Source: Exobasidium rhododendri (lineage: Eukaryota > Basidiomycota > Exobasidiomycetes > Exobasidiales > Exobasidiaceae). Taken from it: DNA of 64,000 nt. Positions 1-12,746 of the stretch are shown one piece after another (positions within the stretch are counted from its first letter, which is position 1; each line of letters begins with the position of its first letter). The translations under genes were made by a program, and so were the position numbers. The notes under the pieces are model-generated. The model saw nothing but the letters and a program-made list of their open reading frames with translations. It was not told the origin of the DNA and made no database searches. The stretch covers positions 5,642,001 to 5,706,000 of the forward strand of contig CP110630.1 of assembly GCA_026210745.1 (NCBI GenBank). The letters run 5' to 3'.

Positions 1-172
1 CTGCTTTCTTTCCTTTGCCTTTCTTCTTCTTCTTCTTTGCTGCTGCTACTGCCGCAGAAAGACCACCATCGTCCATAGCAGGTGAATTTGGCTGTGGTGG
101 AAGTCCTTGCGGTGGGGGCGGCCTAGCAAGAAGTGGCGGTTGGCTTCTAGGTGGAATTTTGGTCTTGGTCAT
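1..172 (-). CDS. N-terminal fragment of an unrecognised Lys/Pro-rich protein (cut by window edge)
   Basis: An ATG at 172-170 on the minus strand opens a frame of 57 codons that leaves the window at base 1. The peptide starts MTKTKIPPRSQPPLLARPPP, continues Pro-rich, then has an Ala run followed by a strongly basic Lys run (KKKKKKGKGKK). Such a basic patch would suit a nuclear or nucleolar protein, but that is a guess. The opposite strand here gives a Phe/Gly-rich frame that is the mirror of the Lys codons, so the minus frame is preferred. I cannot name the protein. Confidence 0.4.
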   Translation of the reverse strand, partial: MTKTKIPPRSQPPLLARPPPPQGLPPQPNSPAMDDGGLSAAVAAAKKKKKKGKGKKA

Positions 173-1361
173 CTTGCGAGTAGGTGTGATGGCTTCAGAT
201 TTGTTTTGGTGAATGTTGTATAAAGTGCGAAGCAGAGACCAATATCTGCTAATCTCAGGCCGCTCCTACTGACCTGGCCTACTTGCCGATCAGACACTGA
301 CCAGTAGAGACTCCAGGATTGGACTTCGACCAGGTGAAAGCTAACGAGCGGGCGACGACTATGACCACCAAGTGACGGGATGAGCGGTTTCGTCTGCCGT
401 TTCTAGCCTCTGAACGTTGAAAGCAGGATGTTGAAATTTAGGCCTGGTGTTCTGAAAATGAGTGGTCGAGCAAGGCCTTGAAGTAAAGAAGAAAAAGACA
501 GAGAGATGAAAGTCTGCGCTTGATTGCTTCTCCAATCTCTAATCAGCTTTTCTTTTCAAGCTCCCTTTCTGTCTTGCCTTTCTCCTCCTCTCCCTGGCTT
601 AATGTAGTCAGAGACTTGCTTGCTAAACTGCACGCCAGGAGTGTGAACAGCTGCTTTTTTTCTGCGTTCTTGAGTCGTCTGATTGAAAGGGATAAACGAC
701 GATAATACAATTCACCTACTGTACGTTGCGATACTTCACGCTTCTGTTCCCTCCCACTAAGTCCTCGCGTTTTGGATTAGGTAGGTAGGTCAGTCAGTAG
801 TCTGGTAGGAGAGGGTGCGAGGACCTTTTGGCGATTTAGCATAGACTCCGCGTGGCAAGAGGCGAGGTGCAGCTCAAGCATAATAATGGCAGTGGACTTA
901 CAAGAATAATTTAAATGCGATCTTTCTTAAATCTCTTTTGAGTGACACCTTTCACTCTGCGGCGCTCGCGTGGTAAGCTCTCGCGCAATTTAGCAAGGTC
1001 TGACTGGGTAAGTATTGCACACCTCTCGAGGTATGGGAATGGTGGTCATCGCAGCCATGGCAGTCGCTGAAGTATGTAGCATTCACAGTCTGGGAGAAGA
1101 TCGATGATTCACCATGTAGATGCATCATGTTCTCGACGAGTTTGATTATCTGGCAAAGCATACAGAATACAGATATACGTCTTGCTTTACCGTGATGGCA
1201 GATTAGGCGTCAACGTCCTTGGATATGTTACCAGCATCCTACAGAAGTGCACTAGGTAAGTGGGTGGTGGGCTATCATCTAAGAAGGAGATAGTATATTC
1301 ATTGGAGTCTCGGATCATTGTAGTCCAAGGTACGTTTGCCATGCTATGCCGTTGTCTGATT
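173..1361. other. Intergenic, no gene recognised
   Basis: About 1.2 kb between two minus-strand genes. It must hold the promoter of the left-edge fragment and the 3' region of the PI 4-kinase gene. Short frames (for example 520-705 plus and 952-1161 minus) have no recognisable protein character. I see no tRNA or rRNA. A short tandem of gtaggtaggtcagtcagtag lies near 780-800. Confidence 0.6.
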
Positions 1362-3805
1362 CTAAACGCTGGAGGAAGGATGGACGGAGGTGAGAGGTGT
1401 GCCTGACGTCAGCAAGTTGTTGTCTCTGAAACTTTTCATCTGATCTGCTGCCCTCACCTCGACAATGACTTGGACGTTCTCGGACATTGGCTTCAATTGT
1501 TCGCTGCTGTTACTGCGATCGAATACGCTCGATATGCTCCAATTATCTCCTACACTACCATTCCTTCTCCGGCTCTTGCTGAGAAACGGAGGAGATTGTT
1601 GTAGACCAGGAAGAGAAGTGACAGACGATTCTAATTCTTCGCTCGCTTCCCATCGCACATCCCTTCCTCTTCTACTTTCTTTTGCAGTCTTTCCGCTGGG
1701 CTGAGCAGCTTGACCAGTGAAAGCCTTCCGGAAGATGGGTCGCTTAGCTTTACTCGTAGACTTGTCTATGGAAGTAAGAACATCGATGCCGAGCATCTTC
1801 CCTCGATAGGCTTTCCCGATGACTTTGCCGTTTCGCACTTCATCGGCAGCTATCGAGTCGCTCTGGTCCTTCACGCTAATGCCATCAATGACGCTCGCCT
1901 GATTCCAACGATGTGAAATGCGGTCTTCGTCAATCGTCTCCGGCAGAGATCTGGGGTGGATCACGTCAGTTTTAGAAGCAACGGCGTCATCTCTCTTGGT
2001 GTTTGGCACCGTTTGAGGAGTGGCAGGCTTGATCGCTTCAGCACTATACTTCCTATTGATCACTTCAGCTGCAGGTGTCAAGGGTATGCGAGCAGCTGAA
2101 AAAGCGGTCAAGTCATCTTCCTCCACGATTCGTGTTTCCTGCTTCACCATTTGCTTCTGCCTCGCGCATAATTCTAGTGGACCTTCTCCTTCATTACGCA
2201 GACTCTCCAACAAATTCCAGCCTTGACCCCGCAAAACTTCCATTTGACCCTCAAATTTCTTCTCATCAAAGTGTTCATCTTTGCAGAAGAGACTTTCTAG
2301 TTCTTGCCTCGTCTCATTCCACCAGTTTGCGTCATTCAAGTAGGGTATAAAGGCTTGCCTCGTTGAAGGGGAAAAATTGCCTCCGATCAGATCAGTTGGA
2401 AGGTAAAGCCAGCCCCATGGGTAAGACCTAATCCCCGCCGGATGCTTCCAGGGGAATGCCAGACTATTATCAATAGCTGCCAAGGTCAATCGCCATTTTG
2501 ACGGATGTGATGAAGAAGGTGTCGCTTGCTCGACCTTGACCATGAAATTGTCCAACCCCCGATCTGTATTCCTCATGAGGTAATCCAAGCACACCAATTT
2601 TTCCAAGTCCAGCCGGAAATCTTGCATCAGATCTTTGGTCCATGAGAAAGCACTTCCTTGTACTTCTTCTTGTCGGACGCTTTGTCTTACTCGGCGACGT
2701 TCTTCTTCTTCTTCCTCCTCTACAGAAGAAGAAGCACAGCAATTGAGCTTCCCTAAAGTAGCAAAACATCCACGTCTCGGCTGGAATGACTTGTCCACTC
2801 CCTTGCTTTTCCGAGCTCTAGCCTTGGCTCTTCCATGTGCATGATTCTCTGCTTCTAGATCCTGCTCTAGAAGATTGCGAGGTCGGCTAGGCCAGGGATG
2901 AGCCCTCAAAAAGGTTGACACATTGACGTAGCCGTGGAGAAAGTTCTGGTAAGAGCCGATCTTTTCACGGAACAAGCCCTTCTTCCTATCCTTCGGAGCA
3001 TAAGAGAACTTGCTGCTGCTCAGCTCTACCAGTCTGGTGGAAGGCACGAGATTGAGTCGCAGTCGATGGTCTAGGACAGAAGCGCCCACTTCGGATAGGT
3101 ACGAAAAGCTTGGGATTAGACATGGTCGACCCATGGCCCACCACAGATACCTCCGAAGAAAGACCCTCTTGGGATTCAAATTCCCATACGGCTCCTCGTC
3201 ATTTGGCTTGAACACTGCTACTGTCTTGATGTGTTTAGCTTTGGCAGCCTCGTCGTAAGCGTCGGGAGGATCAGAGGCAGACATGACGCTGCCATTTGCG
3301 TTCAGGCAAGCTCGAATAAAGTACGAACCAGAGCTGCCCGTCAGAATCATCTTGGGATTTATCCCATGGCCTATAGACACTTTGACGCTCGCAAGTTGGC
3401 TAGAAGTAAAAAGGTTCATCATATTAGACACATGGGTCTGGACAAGATTTGCATCGTGCCTCTCACTTACTTTACAAAATCTTTCTCATCGATGTATCCT
3501 TCCCATCTTCCCTTGCCTGTTGCTCTCTTCCCCTTCTGATCACCAGAAAGCTTTTCAAAACAGCTGAAAAGGAATTGTGGGCTTTTCTCCAGTGCTGAGA
3601 TATTCTTTCGCTTTTTGGGGTTCCTTCGAGCTATGTAATCAAGCCATCTCGTGAACAGTGCATCCAAGTCTTCAGAAGTGACCTTGTTCGGAGATGAGCG
3701 CAGGCTTGAAGTGGATCCTGTTGCTCGATCCTCCTCCTGGGAGTGATCTACACCGCTCAGTAGTGGTGTTGTCTCATTGTTCGAATTCTCTTTATTGACT
3801 GGCAT
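1362..3805 (-). CDS. LSB6: Type II phosphatidylinositol 4-kinase (LSB6/PI4K2 family)
   Basis: Phosphorylates phosphatidylinositol to PI4P on endosomal, vacuolar or plasma membranes. Two exons, 3805-3471 and 3399-1362, with a 71-nt GT-AG intron whose phase matches, give 790 residues. The start is the ATG of MPVNKEN; an upstream in-frame Met at 3946 is possible but lies deep in the shared promoter. Kinase hallmarks: the Lys of AVFKPNDEEPYG near residue 176, then SYLSEVGASVLDHRL, the catalytic loop CLDYLMRNTDRGLDN near 381-394, and AIDNSLAFPWKHP as the metal-binding segment. A CC pair (KLNCCAS) after a basic linker may be lipid-modified like the Cys cluster of animal PI4KII, which is inference. 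The C-terminal 250 residues are low complexity. It is head-to-head with EMC1, with 270 bp between the ATGs. Confidence 0.9.
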
Positions 3806-4075
3806 CCTGAGTAGGATGATGGTCCCGGAAGTTTGAAGAGACAAGGTCCAGCCACCCCTAAAGTCGAGGAAGGGAATTTCCCCAAATTTTAACGAACAGC
3901 TTGAGCCCGTGCACGGTATACGTCGACCGTTTCTTCGCGTGTCCACTTTACAACACTAGACGGACTGGACTACTTGACGATTCTGATAAAGGTTGCTGTG
4001 GCCCTACCGTCGTTGCACTACCCTTCGCACTAATCGTCTGTCCAGCTCTGTTCGCCCAAGAATCAGCATACAGGG

Positions 4076-7000
4076 ATGGCAGTCGCTCGCTTCGGGCTGC
4101 TCTTGCTAGCTTGCGTTGGCATTCTGTCGGTGGCAGCTACGACTCCTTTGCCAGAAGACTTGCAGGTGGAGCGTGTCGGTGTTCCCTTCCCTTCTTGGTC
4201 TGCACCAGTATACTCCAACGCAACTCCGTTCAACCAGAACCCACAGCTCACTCGGCATACTCACCTCGCTCCCAGATTTCACAGACTCTTGAGATACGGA
4301 AAGGACATAAATAGTAAATCGCAAACAGCTATTTTTGTGGCAGGCAGATCTGCTGAAGACGAGGAAGAAGGTAGGCAAGGAGCCAGTATCATCAGCGCTC
4401 TCAACCCTAGAAACGGAGAGCCTGGTTAGTCTACACAGAAATCTGAACTTGACACGATGATCATCTCATGCTGACCTTTTGTCTCTCTCTCTCTCTTCTA
4501 CAATACAAGTCTGGAGATTGATTCGTAATGATACCGATCCCATGCACAGCATGCATCTCGCATCGGAAGGTGAGTGAGGCAGTTTGGTGTTCTATACGAC
4601 ACGATTACTGATCGATCTTTCGCTTCTAGTCCTTCTAACCACCAGTGGTGTTGATAGGGTGAGAGCATCTATGCATCACGCTCTCACAGGTCATTTGCTG
4701 TGGACTACTCAATTCCCTGTGTCCGGAGAAGCTCAACATACTGGACTCGTAGATGCCGTCTTACTGCCGCCCAGCTTTGCCATCAAGGAGACTGTAAGCG
4801 TAGCTGGAGCAGCACCAGATGCCATTGTTATGGATAGATCAGGCAGAGTAATCCGAATGGCAGGGGTGAACGGAGCGCCAGTCTGGTTGAGTGATATAGC
4901 GGAACCAGCGTCCAGTACAGAAGAAGCATCTATTCCGATCAAGCTACATAGCACTCAATCGCACACTTTCATTATTTCTCTGATTCCTCATCAACCAAAA
5001 TTGCGACTCTTTTCCACTACTCAGACCTATTCATTGCGTGTGAAGGTGATTTCTTCCAACAATGGCGCCGCCTTGACTACTTTTGACATTCCGCACTCCA
5101 ACGTGGAAATGAATGCGGTGTCTTCGAGAGACAACAGTGCCGGCAACGTACTAGTGCTGGGTCAAGATGGCAGCTCCTCGGTCGGTATCAAGCCTCATCT
5201 GGTCTGGCTGCAGAATGACGGGTCTGTTCGATCGGTGGCCCTCAACGCACCAAGTGGGGAAAAGGAAGAGCAAATCGACTCGAAATCAATTCAAATTGTC
5301 AAGAGCAAGACTGCCGCAAAGTACACATCTCTAAGTGAGGTGAGCAACCTGAGCAACCGAGGTATCTTTGTAGCCTTGACAAACGATGACAGAGGTGACG
5401 TGCTGAGAATCAGCAAAGCAAAGCAAGAATTGAAGAGCATGTGGCACTTTGAAGAAGATGCAAAGGACGCAACGTACACTGGTTCTGTCGATCGGAAGGG
5501 ACAAGCCTTCGTCAATCGGATGTTCTTCAGCAGCGCTCAACATCTGCTGAACTTTCACGTACTTTGGGTTGACGCACACGATGGTGAAGGTCAAGTGACT
5601 GGTTTCTCCTTCCAGTGGGATCATGATTTGAATGGCGACGTACTGACTGCACCTTTTGAAGCATCTCAAGTAAGCGAATTCCAGCTGGTCACACGAGCAG
5701 TCTTTGTCACTTCATCGTCCTCGATTCGCATGATTCAAGAAGATCGACATCAGTGGATCCGTGAAGAGGGTCTCAGTCACACGACCGCCGCCATCCTGAT
5801 AGATTTGCCTGAGAGTCGCATCGGAAGCAGTGGTGGTGCCAAGAGTGCTGAATTTGATGCAAAGACGCTCTTAAAAGGAGAAGCATACCTTCATCGACTG
5901 GAGAGACACCTTCACGCACTACAAAACCTTCCTCAATACATCTTTACAAGCGTTTGGAAAGGTGTCCAAGAGATTCCCGCACTAAGTCTTTCTTCCTTTG
6001 GTATTCAAGGAATCGGTACGGGCAAGTCGATCAAGGGCGCCGATGACGACGACAAGAAGAAACCCGTAGCAACCACCTCATCTGTGCGAACGTATGGAGC
6101 CGCTCCACTCGGAGGCGTTGGCGCTCAGCAAGTCTTCAAAGGTAGCAAAGGTCAACAACCGAAAGGACTACCTAAAGTAAATACAAGAAAGGTGGAGAGG
6201 CCTGTGAAAGAGGAAGATCCTCCACCACCTGTTGCACTAGCTCCCCGGATGGCCAACGCAACGGTGGCCAAGGAGTTGGTGCGCGATTCATTTGGGTTCA
6301 GGAAGCTGATCATAGCGACCAGTAAGAAGGGCAAGATCTATGCAGTCGACAGTCAAACGGGTGCTCACCTCTGGGAAAAGAGTCTGGTCGGCTTCGGAGA
6401 GGGGGAAGGGGCAGAGATATCAACGGTAGATGTCAAGCTACTCGCCCTTGTTCGTTCTGTCGGCGGTTCCGGTGTCGATGTAGGAACAAGCATGCAGCAA
6501 CAAGCCAACGAAGAGACGAGCCATTCCGAGACAGCTCAACTTAAGTACGGTGCATTGATTACTGTAGTTGCAGAGGTCAAGGACAAAGGTTTAAAGATGA
6601 CCAGAATGTGGGAGATCGATCCTTTGACAGGGGCATTCCCTGGGGGAGAAGCCACACAGACCGGCCTGGCTCTCTTTCCCGGTGCTTCCAAAGACGCTTT
6701 CCTACTACCCATTGAAGACGAAGTGAGCGGGCAAATTGCGACCGCTATCATCGATCCGAATGACAAGATATATGTCTGGCCAACGACGACTAGTGTAGGT
6801 GCGCGATTTGCAAACATGACATCCAACTTCTTCTACACGATAAAGGAAGATAGTCGCGAAAAGGGGCAGAGCATACTCGTGGGCTATACTCCTGCCATGA
6901 TTGCTGGTCAAGTCAAGGGCGAACGGGCTTGGCAGCTTCCCATTCCAGCCAACGAAGAGGTGACCAGCATCACGCGGCCCAACCAAGACTCGATCGCAAG

Positions 7001-8022
7001 TCAAGGTAAGGTGTTGGGCAATCGAAAGACCCTTTACAAGTACCTCAATCCGCATTCGCTCGTGGTGACTACTAGAAACGTAGAGACAAGAAGTGCTGGT
7101 GTGCTCGTTGTGGATGGCATTACCGGTCGAATCCTGCACGAAGCTAGTCTTTGTCAGGGTGGCTTAGTACTGGACAATGAGGACGGCTCAGACAAGAAGA
7201 TCCACGTCGTCTTTACCGAGAACTGGGTCACCGTCGTCTTTGATGTCAAAATTGAGGCAACGGACCCACTGGCGAAATACAAGGGTGCTCATACACAGAC
7301 TCGACTGGTCAGTATTGAACTCTATGAACTGGACAACACCCTCAGTAAGAGAGACGAGACTTGGAATTGGCAAGGCAAGATGAGCTCTTTGGCAAGATCC
7401 TCGGCAGGGGTCCATTCGAATGCGATCCAGGCGTATTCCCAGTTGTATGTCCTGCCTAGTTCGATTCGAGGACTCTCAACATCAAGAACAAAGTACGGCA
7501 TCACATCGAAAGCTATCCTATTGGCCACTAAAACAGGTAGGATCATGGCACTACCAAGAAGACTGCTTGATCCCAGGAGACCCGTTGGTCGAAAGCCCAC
7601 CAATGAAGAGAAAGAGGAAGGCTTGATGACGTACGACCCCTATATCATGGACAAAGGAAACTGGTACGTTGGCAAAGGGAAGCAAACGCCGTTAGCAAGT
7701 CAATTGAAGACAAAGGCTTCTCTTCTGGAGAGCCTGAGTGTGGTCTTTGTACATGGATCGTTGGATTGGTGGGTGACGAAGGTGGCGCCGAGTGGGACAT
7801 TTGATCTGCTCAATGGTGAGTCCGAGGAAAGGGCAAGGAGTTTGTAGTAGGAAGAGGCCTTTGTGATGGCTGATTGTGCTGCCTTCTATTTGTCTTACTT
7901 TGTGCGAAAAAACAGAGTCGTTCAATAAGGCACAGCTGCTCCTTACGATTGTAGTCCTTTCAGCCGGTCTTCTAGTCACCAAACCGATGGTGTCTAGCAA
8001 GATGCTACGATCACGATGGTGA
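4076..8022 (+). CDS. EMC1: ER membrane protein complex subunit 1
   Basis: Large lumenal and membrane subunit of the EMC insertase, which helps transmembrane proteins enter the ER membrane. Four exons (4076-4424, 4510-4569, 4630-7815, 7916-8022) joined in phase give 1233 residues. It begins with a hydrophobic signal peptide (ARFGLLLLACVGILSVA). The second exon is only 60 nt and restores the conserved ALNPRNGEPVWRLIRN block. PQQ-like beta-propeller segments such as KIYAVDSQTGAHLWEKSL follow. The last exon supplies the family's C-terminal membrane anchor and basic tail, FNKAQLLLTIVVLSAGLLVT then SKMLRSRW; without this splice the protein would end in an unrelated tail. The stretch between the signal peptide and about residue 75 does not resemble other EMC1 proteins, so the N-terminus is the least certain part. 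Confidence 0.92.
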
Positions 8023-8447
8023 ATAACCGTAAGACCAATTCGCGACAGACAGGGGGGCAGGCAAGATCGAAAGACGAAGACGATGGGGCGAATATATCTA
8101 CACGAGCGTAGTCGGCAAGCAAGCAATCTTCCTGCAAACTTTAACGTGTGAAGGAGGTGCACTTGATGTGTGTGAAATTCAATGTAGGAAAGACGTTGTT
8201 TGTTTGTTCAAGAAAGATCTTTTGTTTGCTAGACATGCAGGGACTGTAACAGGAGAGTGACAGAGGACAAGGAGGAGAGGGGAAAGAGGAAAGAGGGAAG
8301 GACAGGAAGGTGGAAGAAAAGCAACGCGCATCGGTATAAGAGATAAGTGGAATGGAGAAAAGTAAGGTGCGATTGTGAGAGCGAGAAAGGGTAAGAGAGA
8401 TGGAGAAACGAAAAAAGAAGAAAGCGGATGCTAAACAGTGTCCGATC
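8023..8447. other. Convergent 3' intergenic region, purine-rich
   Basis: Lies between the stop codons of EMC1 and SYP1. From about 8250 to 8430 the plus strand is strongly purine-rich, with many gga, gag and aag runs. No gene seen. It presumably holds both 3' UTRs. Confidence 0.6.
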
Positions 8448-11399
8448 TCATGGACTGGCCATGTACTTTCCGGAGGTCAGCTGCCTAGTGATCTCCCCGA
8501 AGTTGATCCCGCTTTGCGTATCGACGATGGTGAGATCGAGTGTGCTCAGCGTTGTGCCTACCAATTTCCAGCGCACCTCGATTGGTCGGATCTGACTCTT
8601 TTGATCTACTTGGAACCTTGCCAAGACCTTGTTAATTGTAGGGACCTGATCGCCTGAACTTCCCAGAGCGATCGACTCGGGCAGATTCCAGAAGAGCTTC
8701 TTTTGTTCTGCCATGTAGTTGGCCGTTGGCTTGGACATCATGTTGCTGATAGCAGGTGACGTGACTTCCACATTGATCGACAGATCTCGCAAGAAGGCTC
8801 CAGAGGAGGAGGAAGTCGTCTTCACACTGGACAACAGGTCCGGGTTAGCTGAATAGTTGACCAAGATCGATGTCTGGTGATCTTCGCATCTCCATTGCGT
8901 GGTAAGGTTTAGTGGAACATACTCCTTCCAACGATTTGGTGAGACGAAGAGCTGATACTTGAGCAACGTCGCCTTTCCCCCACCGCTGGCAATTATCGCA
9001 CCAACGTCCAACTCATACTCTCCTGCTCTTGCACCCGTCCCTTCCAACGGCTTCAAGTAGAGTGGATTGGGTGCTGCTTTCTCCAACTGTTCAAACGATT
9101 CAATGCGTAGATGGAGTGCGTTCCTCGAGATTAAATCCTTTGCAGAGATGGTGACCTCTCCGACGATCATGATTTTTGTAATATCTCGACCGCTGAACAC
9201 TACATTCACTCGTTCTGTAATGCTAGCGTTGAGACCAGGCGATGTGCTGACAGGGTCGATAGAGATGTTTCCCATCTGAGAAGTAGAGCCATTGCTGATC
9301 ATACTTTGGCTTCTTTCTGCTCCCGTACCGGGTACTCCAGTAAAGATAGATTGCCCTATGGGACTGCTAGCTTGAGGCAAGCCATAGGAACTTATTCGAC
9401 TATTCGTTCCAGCGCCATCGTCTAATGCCATGGAGGGATTGTACGTCGTGTTACGAACATCTCGTCGATCCCTTCTTGATGCTGTGTTACGTCGTTGTGG
9501 TGTCAAGACGGGAGATCTTGCAGTGAGTAAGGTCGATCTCATTCTTTCTAGTGCGGCTTGTTCTTGATCGGAGTCTTCTGCGATTGGCGTCTGAGCAATG
9601 CTCATTCCCGTCATTTTGGCAGACGACAAGTCAGTCACAGTCTCCCTTTCTTCCTCATCCATCAAGCTAGGTGAGGACAGGGGCTGCGTGTTTGACTCCC
9701 AAGGCTTTCTATCGGGGGGCGGAATAGAGAAACCTTCCGCATCAACTTGTGGGGCAGCTACTGAGGAGGCGGGTTGACTGAGGAAGTTGTTGTTACCACT
9801 TTTACTGTTTGTGTCGACAAAAGGAGTGGGCGCCAAGGGTGTCATGAGGCTGGATCCAAACGGTCCTCCTGCTGCCGAAGCCCCTCCCGCTGCGTAAGGA
9901 CCAGATTCAGATCTCGAGTCGATGCTCCTGGTTTCATCAAAGCCTCCACCACTGCCTTGCCTTCCTTTATTTGATGATGAAGGTGGTTGCATGGAGCTTG
10001 AGTCGGGCCCTTCGGGCAAGCTACCGTACACTGTCTGAGTATCATTCGCGTTTCGATTGGATCGGCCCCTTCCAAACCGTGTCAAAGCACTCTTCAGCGT
10101 ACTTCCACCACCAGTGGAACGACTTGGTGTGCCTTGCTCCGTATATCGATCGGTCGAGTGAATGGAAGCCGATGACGATTGCCCTACCCCACCAAACTCA
10201 TTGATCACATTGCCCGTCGTAGGCGTGGAGGGTGCAGCATTGTTGCTTGTATTTCTTCCAAGAAAGTTACTTGCGCCAAGAGAACCTTTTCGAGAGAGGC
10301 CAGACGGTGGCGGAATCTGAGGAGGTTGAGAACTGTGGGTAGGTGTAGCATTTGATCTTGCTGTCGTCGATCTCCCTGGCGCAGCTTTTGCAGTCCCACT
10401 TCGAAGAGCAAACTCTTGCATATCTGTCTGTGGATCAAAGCTAAGCACAACTTGCATAGATTGTTCCGTGCTAGACATCATCCTTTGCGCAGCATCGCTT
10501 CTTGCCGTTTCAAACTTTGTGACGACTTCTTTCATCAAGTCTAATCTTTGCGAATCGATGCGCTGATAAGCTTCGAAGGCAAAAGGTGCCTCCGTTTCCC
10601 ACAACTCCAGCGTTTGTTGGAGACTTCTTTCTGTTTCGGCTACCTTTTGAGCTGCTTGCCCGGCTTTCTTAGAGGATGCTCCTTCCGCCTTCTTCTGATC
10701 TTTTGAAAGTTGACTCTCCAGTGCTGCAATTTCCTTAAGGGTACTAGATAGACTGTCATCGTGCTGTGTTTGAAGATACTGATGTCAGGCGTATGACTAC
10801 TGGCTACTGAAATCAGGAGTACGACTTACCTCCTTTACTCGACCCCATTCGCCCTTGGAGCTCGCGCTCCTCATAGGAATCTCACACTCCACCTCTAATT
10901 TCCTCTCTAGCTCTCCATGAACACCAGCCAGCTCGCCAATTTCGCCGACTAATCTTTCATATACTGGTAAGAAATTTGGGCCGAGGGCAGATGGATCCGA
11001 AAGAAATGACCTCTTAGCGAGCTTTTGTAATGACTTGAGATAATTGTTTTCTAGCTCTCGTCGAGCAGCAAAATAGTCGGCTCTACCGTTTCGGGTTGAG
11101 CGATGTCAATATAGGACACAAATACACCGACTATAAATCCTGGCTTGACACTCACAGTTCATCCGTCAATACTCTTGCCTTGTGCAACCTGTTTTGAATC
11201 CTCTGCATTCCCTCCCTGGGTGGTCCTCGCTGTCGTGTTGGTACGATAAGCCACTGGAGTTCAGCATGTAGATCGTCATTAAACCTTGAGCATTCAGCGC
11301 GTTTCCACTCACCACGAATGCATTTGCGTATGTGCCGGCTGCAAGACCCGCTGATGATGGAGGCAATGCGCCTGTGCTGTCACCGTGATCGCCATTCAT
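8448..11399 (-). CDS. SYP1: Muniscin endocytic adaptor, F-BAR plus mu-homology domain (SYP1/FCHO)
   Basis: Early clathrin-mediated endocytosis factor that bends membrane and binds cargo and Ede1/Eps15. Four exons: 11399-11313, 11253-11156, 11082-10830 and 10778-8448, with phase-consistent introns of 59, 73 and 51 nt, giving 922 residues. The joined N-terminus reads ANAFV, then PREGMQRIQNRLHKARVLTD, then ELADYFAARRELENNYLKSL, a clear F-BAR start. A coiled segment to about residue 240 is followed by about 350 residues of Ser/Pro/Gln-rich linker. The C-terminal mu-homology domain begins near ITERVNVVFSGRDITKIMIV and ends about four residues before the stop. The initiator is uncertain: the ATG at 11399 is preferred, but an in-frame Met at 11534 would add 45 residues. 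Confidence 0.88.
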
Positions 11400-12727
11400 G
11401 CTTGCGGTAGATTCGCGCGTGTGTGATGGGTCTGCTACTATGACCGAATGAAGTGATATGGCAAGTTTGGATTCAGCACAACGTCGGGATCTTCTCATCC
11501 CTGTGGAGCTGAGATTCTGGCTTGTGTGTTTCACTTTCCGGGCGTCATGCAGCGACCACGTGGCGGCAAGACGCTTCGCAACCTTGTCTGATAAAAGCTA
11601 AAACTCAAATCCCTCTATATAGTCAGATAGGAAAGGTGTTTGGGGTAATCGTATCAGCTTCCACTCCGTTGTCCCTCGTTCTCGTGAAGAGGATCTGACC
11701 CTAAATTGCTGCACCGCTTTCCTGTCGTAAAGTTGTTGGATGAAGTTTGGAGTAGGAAGCCTTGAGATACTACGCATCCCTACGTTGTAAGGGGCATACA
11801 CTAGAAGCGAGGGTTGCGGTCACGGGAAGAGTACGGAGAGACGGTCAGCTTCGTCTCTTAAGGAAGGGACGGCATATGTTGACAAAAACTTAGATTCATG
11901 AGAGGTCTCTTAAATTGACTGTGTACACCTTCAAAACATCATGAACAAAAGATCAACGACAAACAAAAGTGTTACGCCTTCAATCACGGCACTACAGTAG
12001 AAAGAACCACGCTCTGCTTGCATCGTTCTCTTCGAAGACAGATCGGGCTGAAGCAGAAAAGAGGAATAGTCAAGTAGGAAAGGGAGGACTGGTCCACCAC
12101 CGTAGTGATGACCTTCAGGACCAATAAATGGATCGAGGTCAGGTCTCGCACAAACACTGCAGGAGGCAACGATGCTTAGTTTCCAAGTACAAAACAGTAC
12201 CTTGAGATATTAGCAGAGAGCTCGCTACTTCTTCACCGCATAACCCACCGTTGTTCAACTTCATGAAGGCGATTTATGTTGCTTGAACTTTCACCATTGT
12301 TGTTCGCCCTTTCCACACTCAGAACCATGGGACGACGTAATACTTTCTCCTGTTAGGTCTTCTCCACAATGACATAACGAGAGGTGCCTGTCTGAGGAAG
12401 AGATTGACCCGTCTCCTCTAAAAGGCACGGAACGGAAGAGGTTTTGTGCTGGGCTGGCTGTAAACAAGCATCGAATCAAATAGCAACTGGGTATGCTTGA
12501 GACCGGACTTCGGCATATGCAACACATACTTGATTCTCCCCGATCTTGGGATCTTGTACGAGTCCTAGGAAAGATTTGCGAGCCACACGGTCTCGCACCC
12601 TAATCGGAATTCAGCACTGCAAATCTTTAATAAGATCGGAATGGGGCAAGTACAGTATCTGTATGTATATCTACAGTAGATCGAATGCCTCTCGTGCTGA
12701 GTATTTCTTGATGAATAGTTTTCTGCA

Positions 12728-12746
12728 CTCCTCTCTCTCTCTCTCT
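12728..12746. repeat. (CT)n microsatellite
   Basis: About nine CT units in a row, with a further short CT run near 12803-12813. A simple repeat within the SYP1-HOG1 intergenic region; no function can be assigned. Confidence 0.85.

Noticed and set aside
952-1161. Minus frame of 69 codons downstream of the PI 4-kinase
   Set aside because: Begins at an ATG but has no family character and no supporting splice structure; treated as chance.
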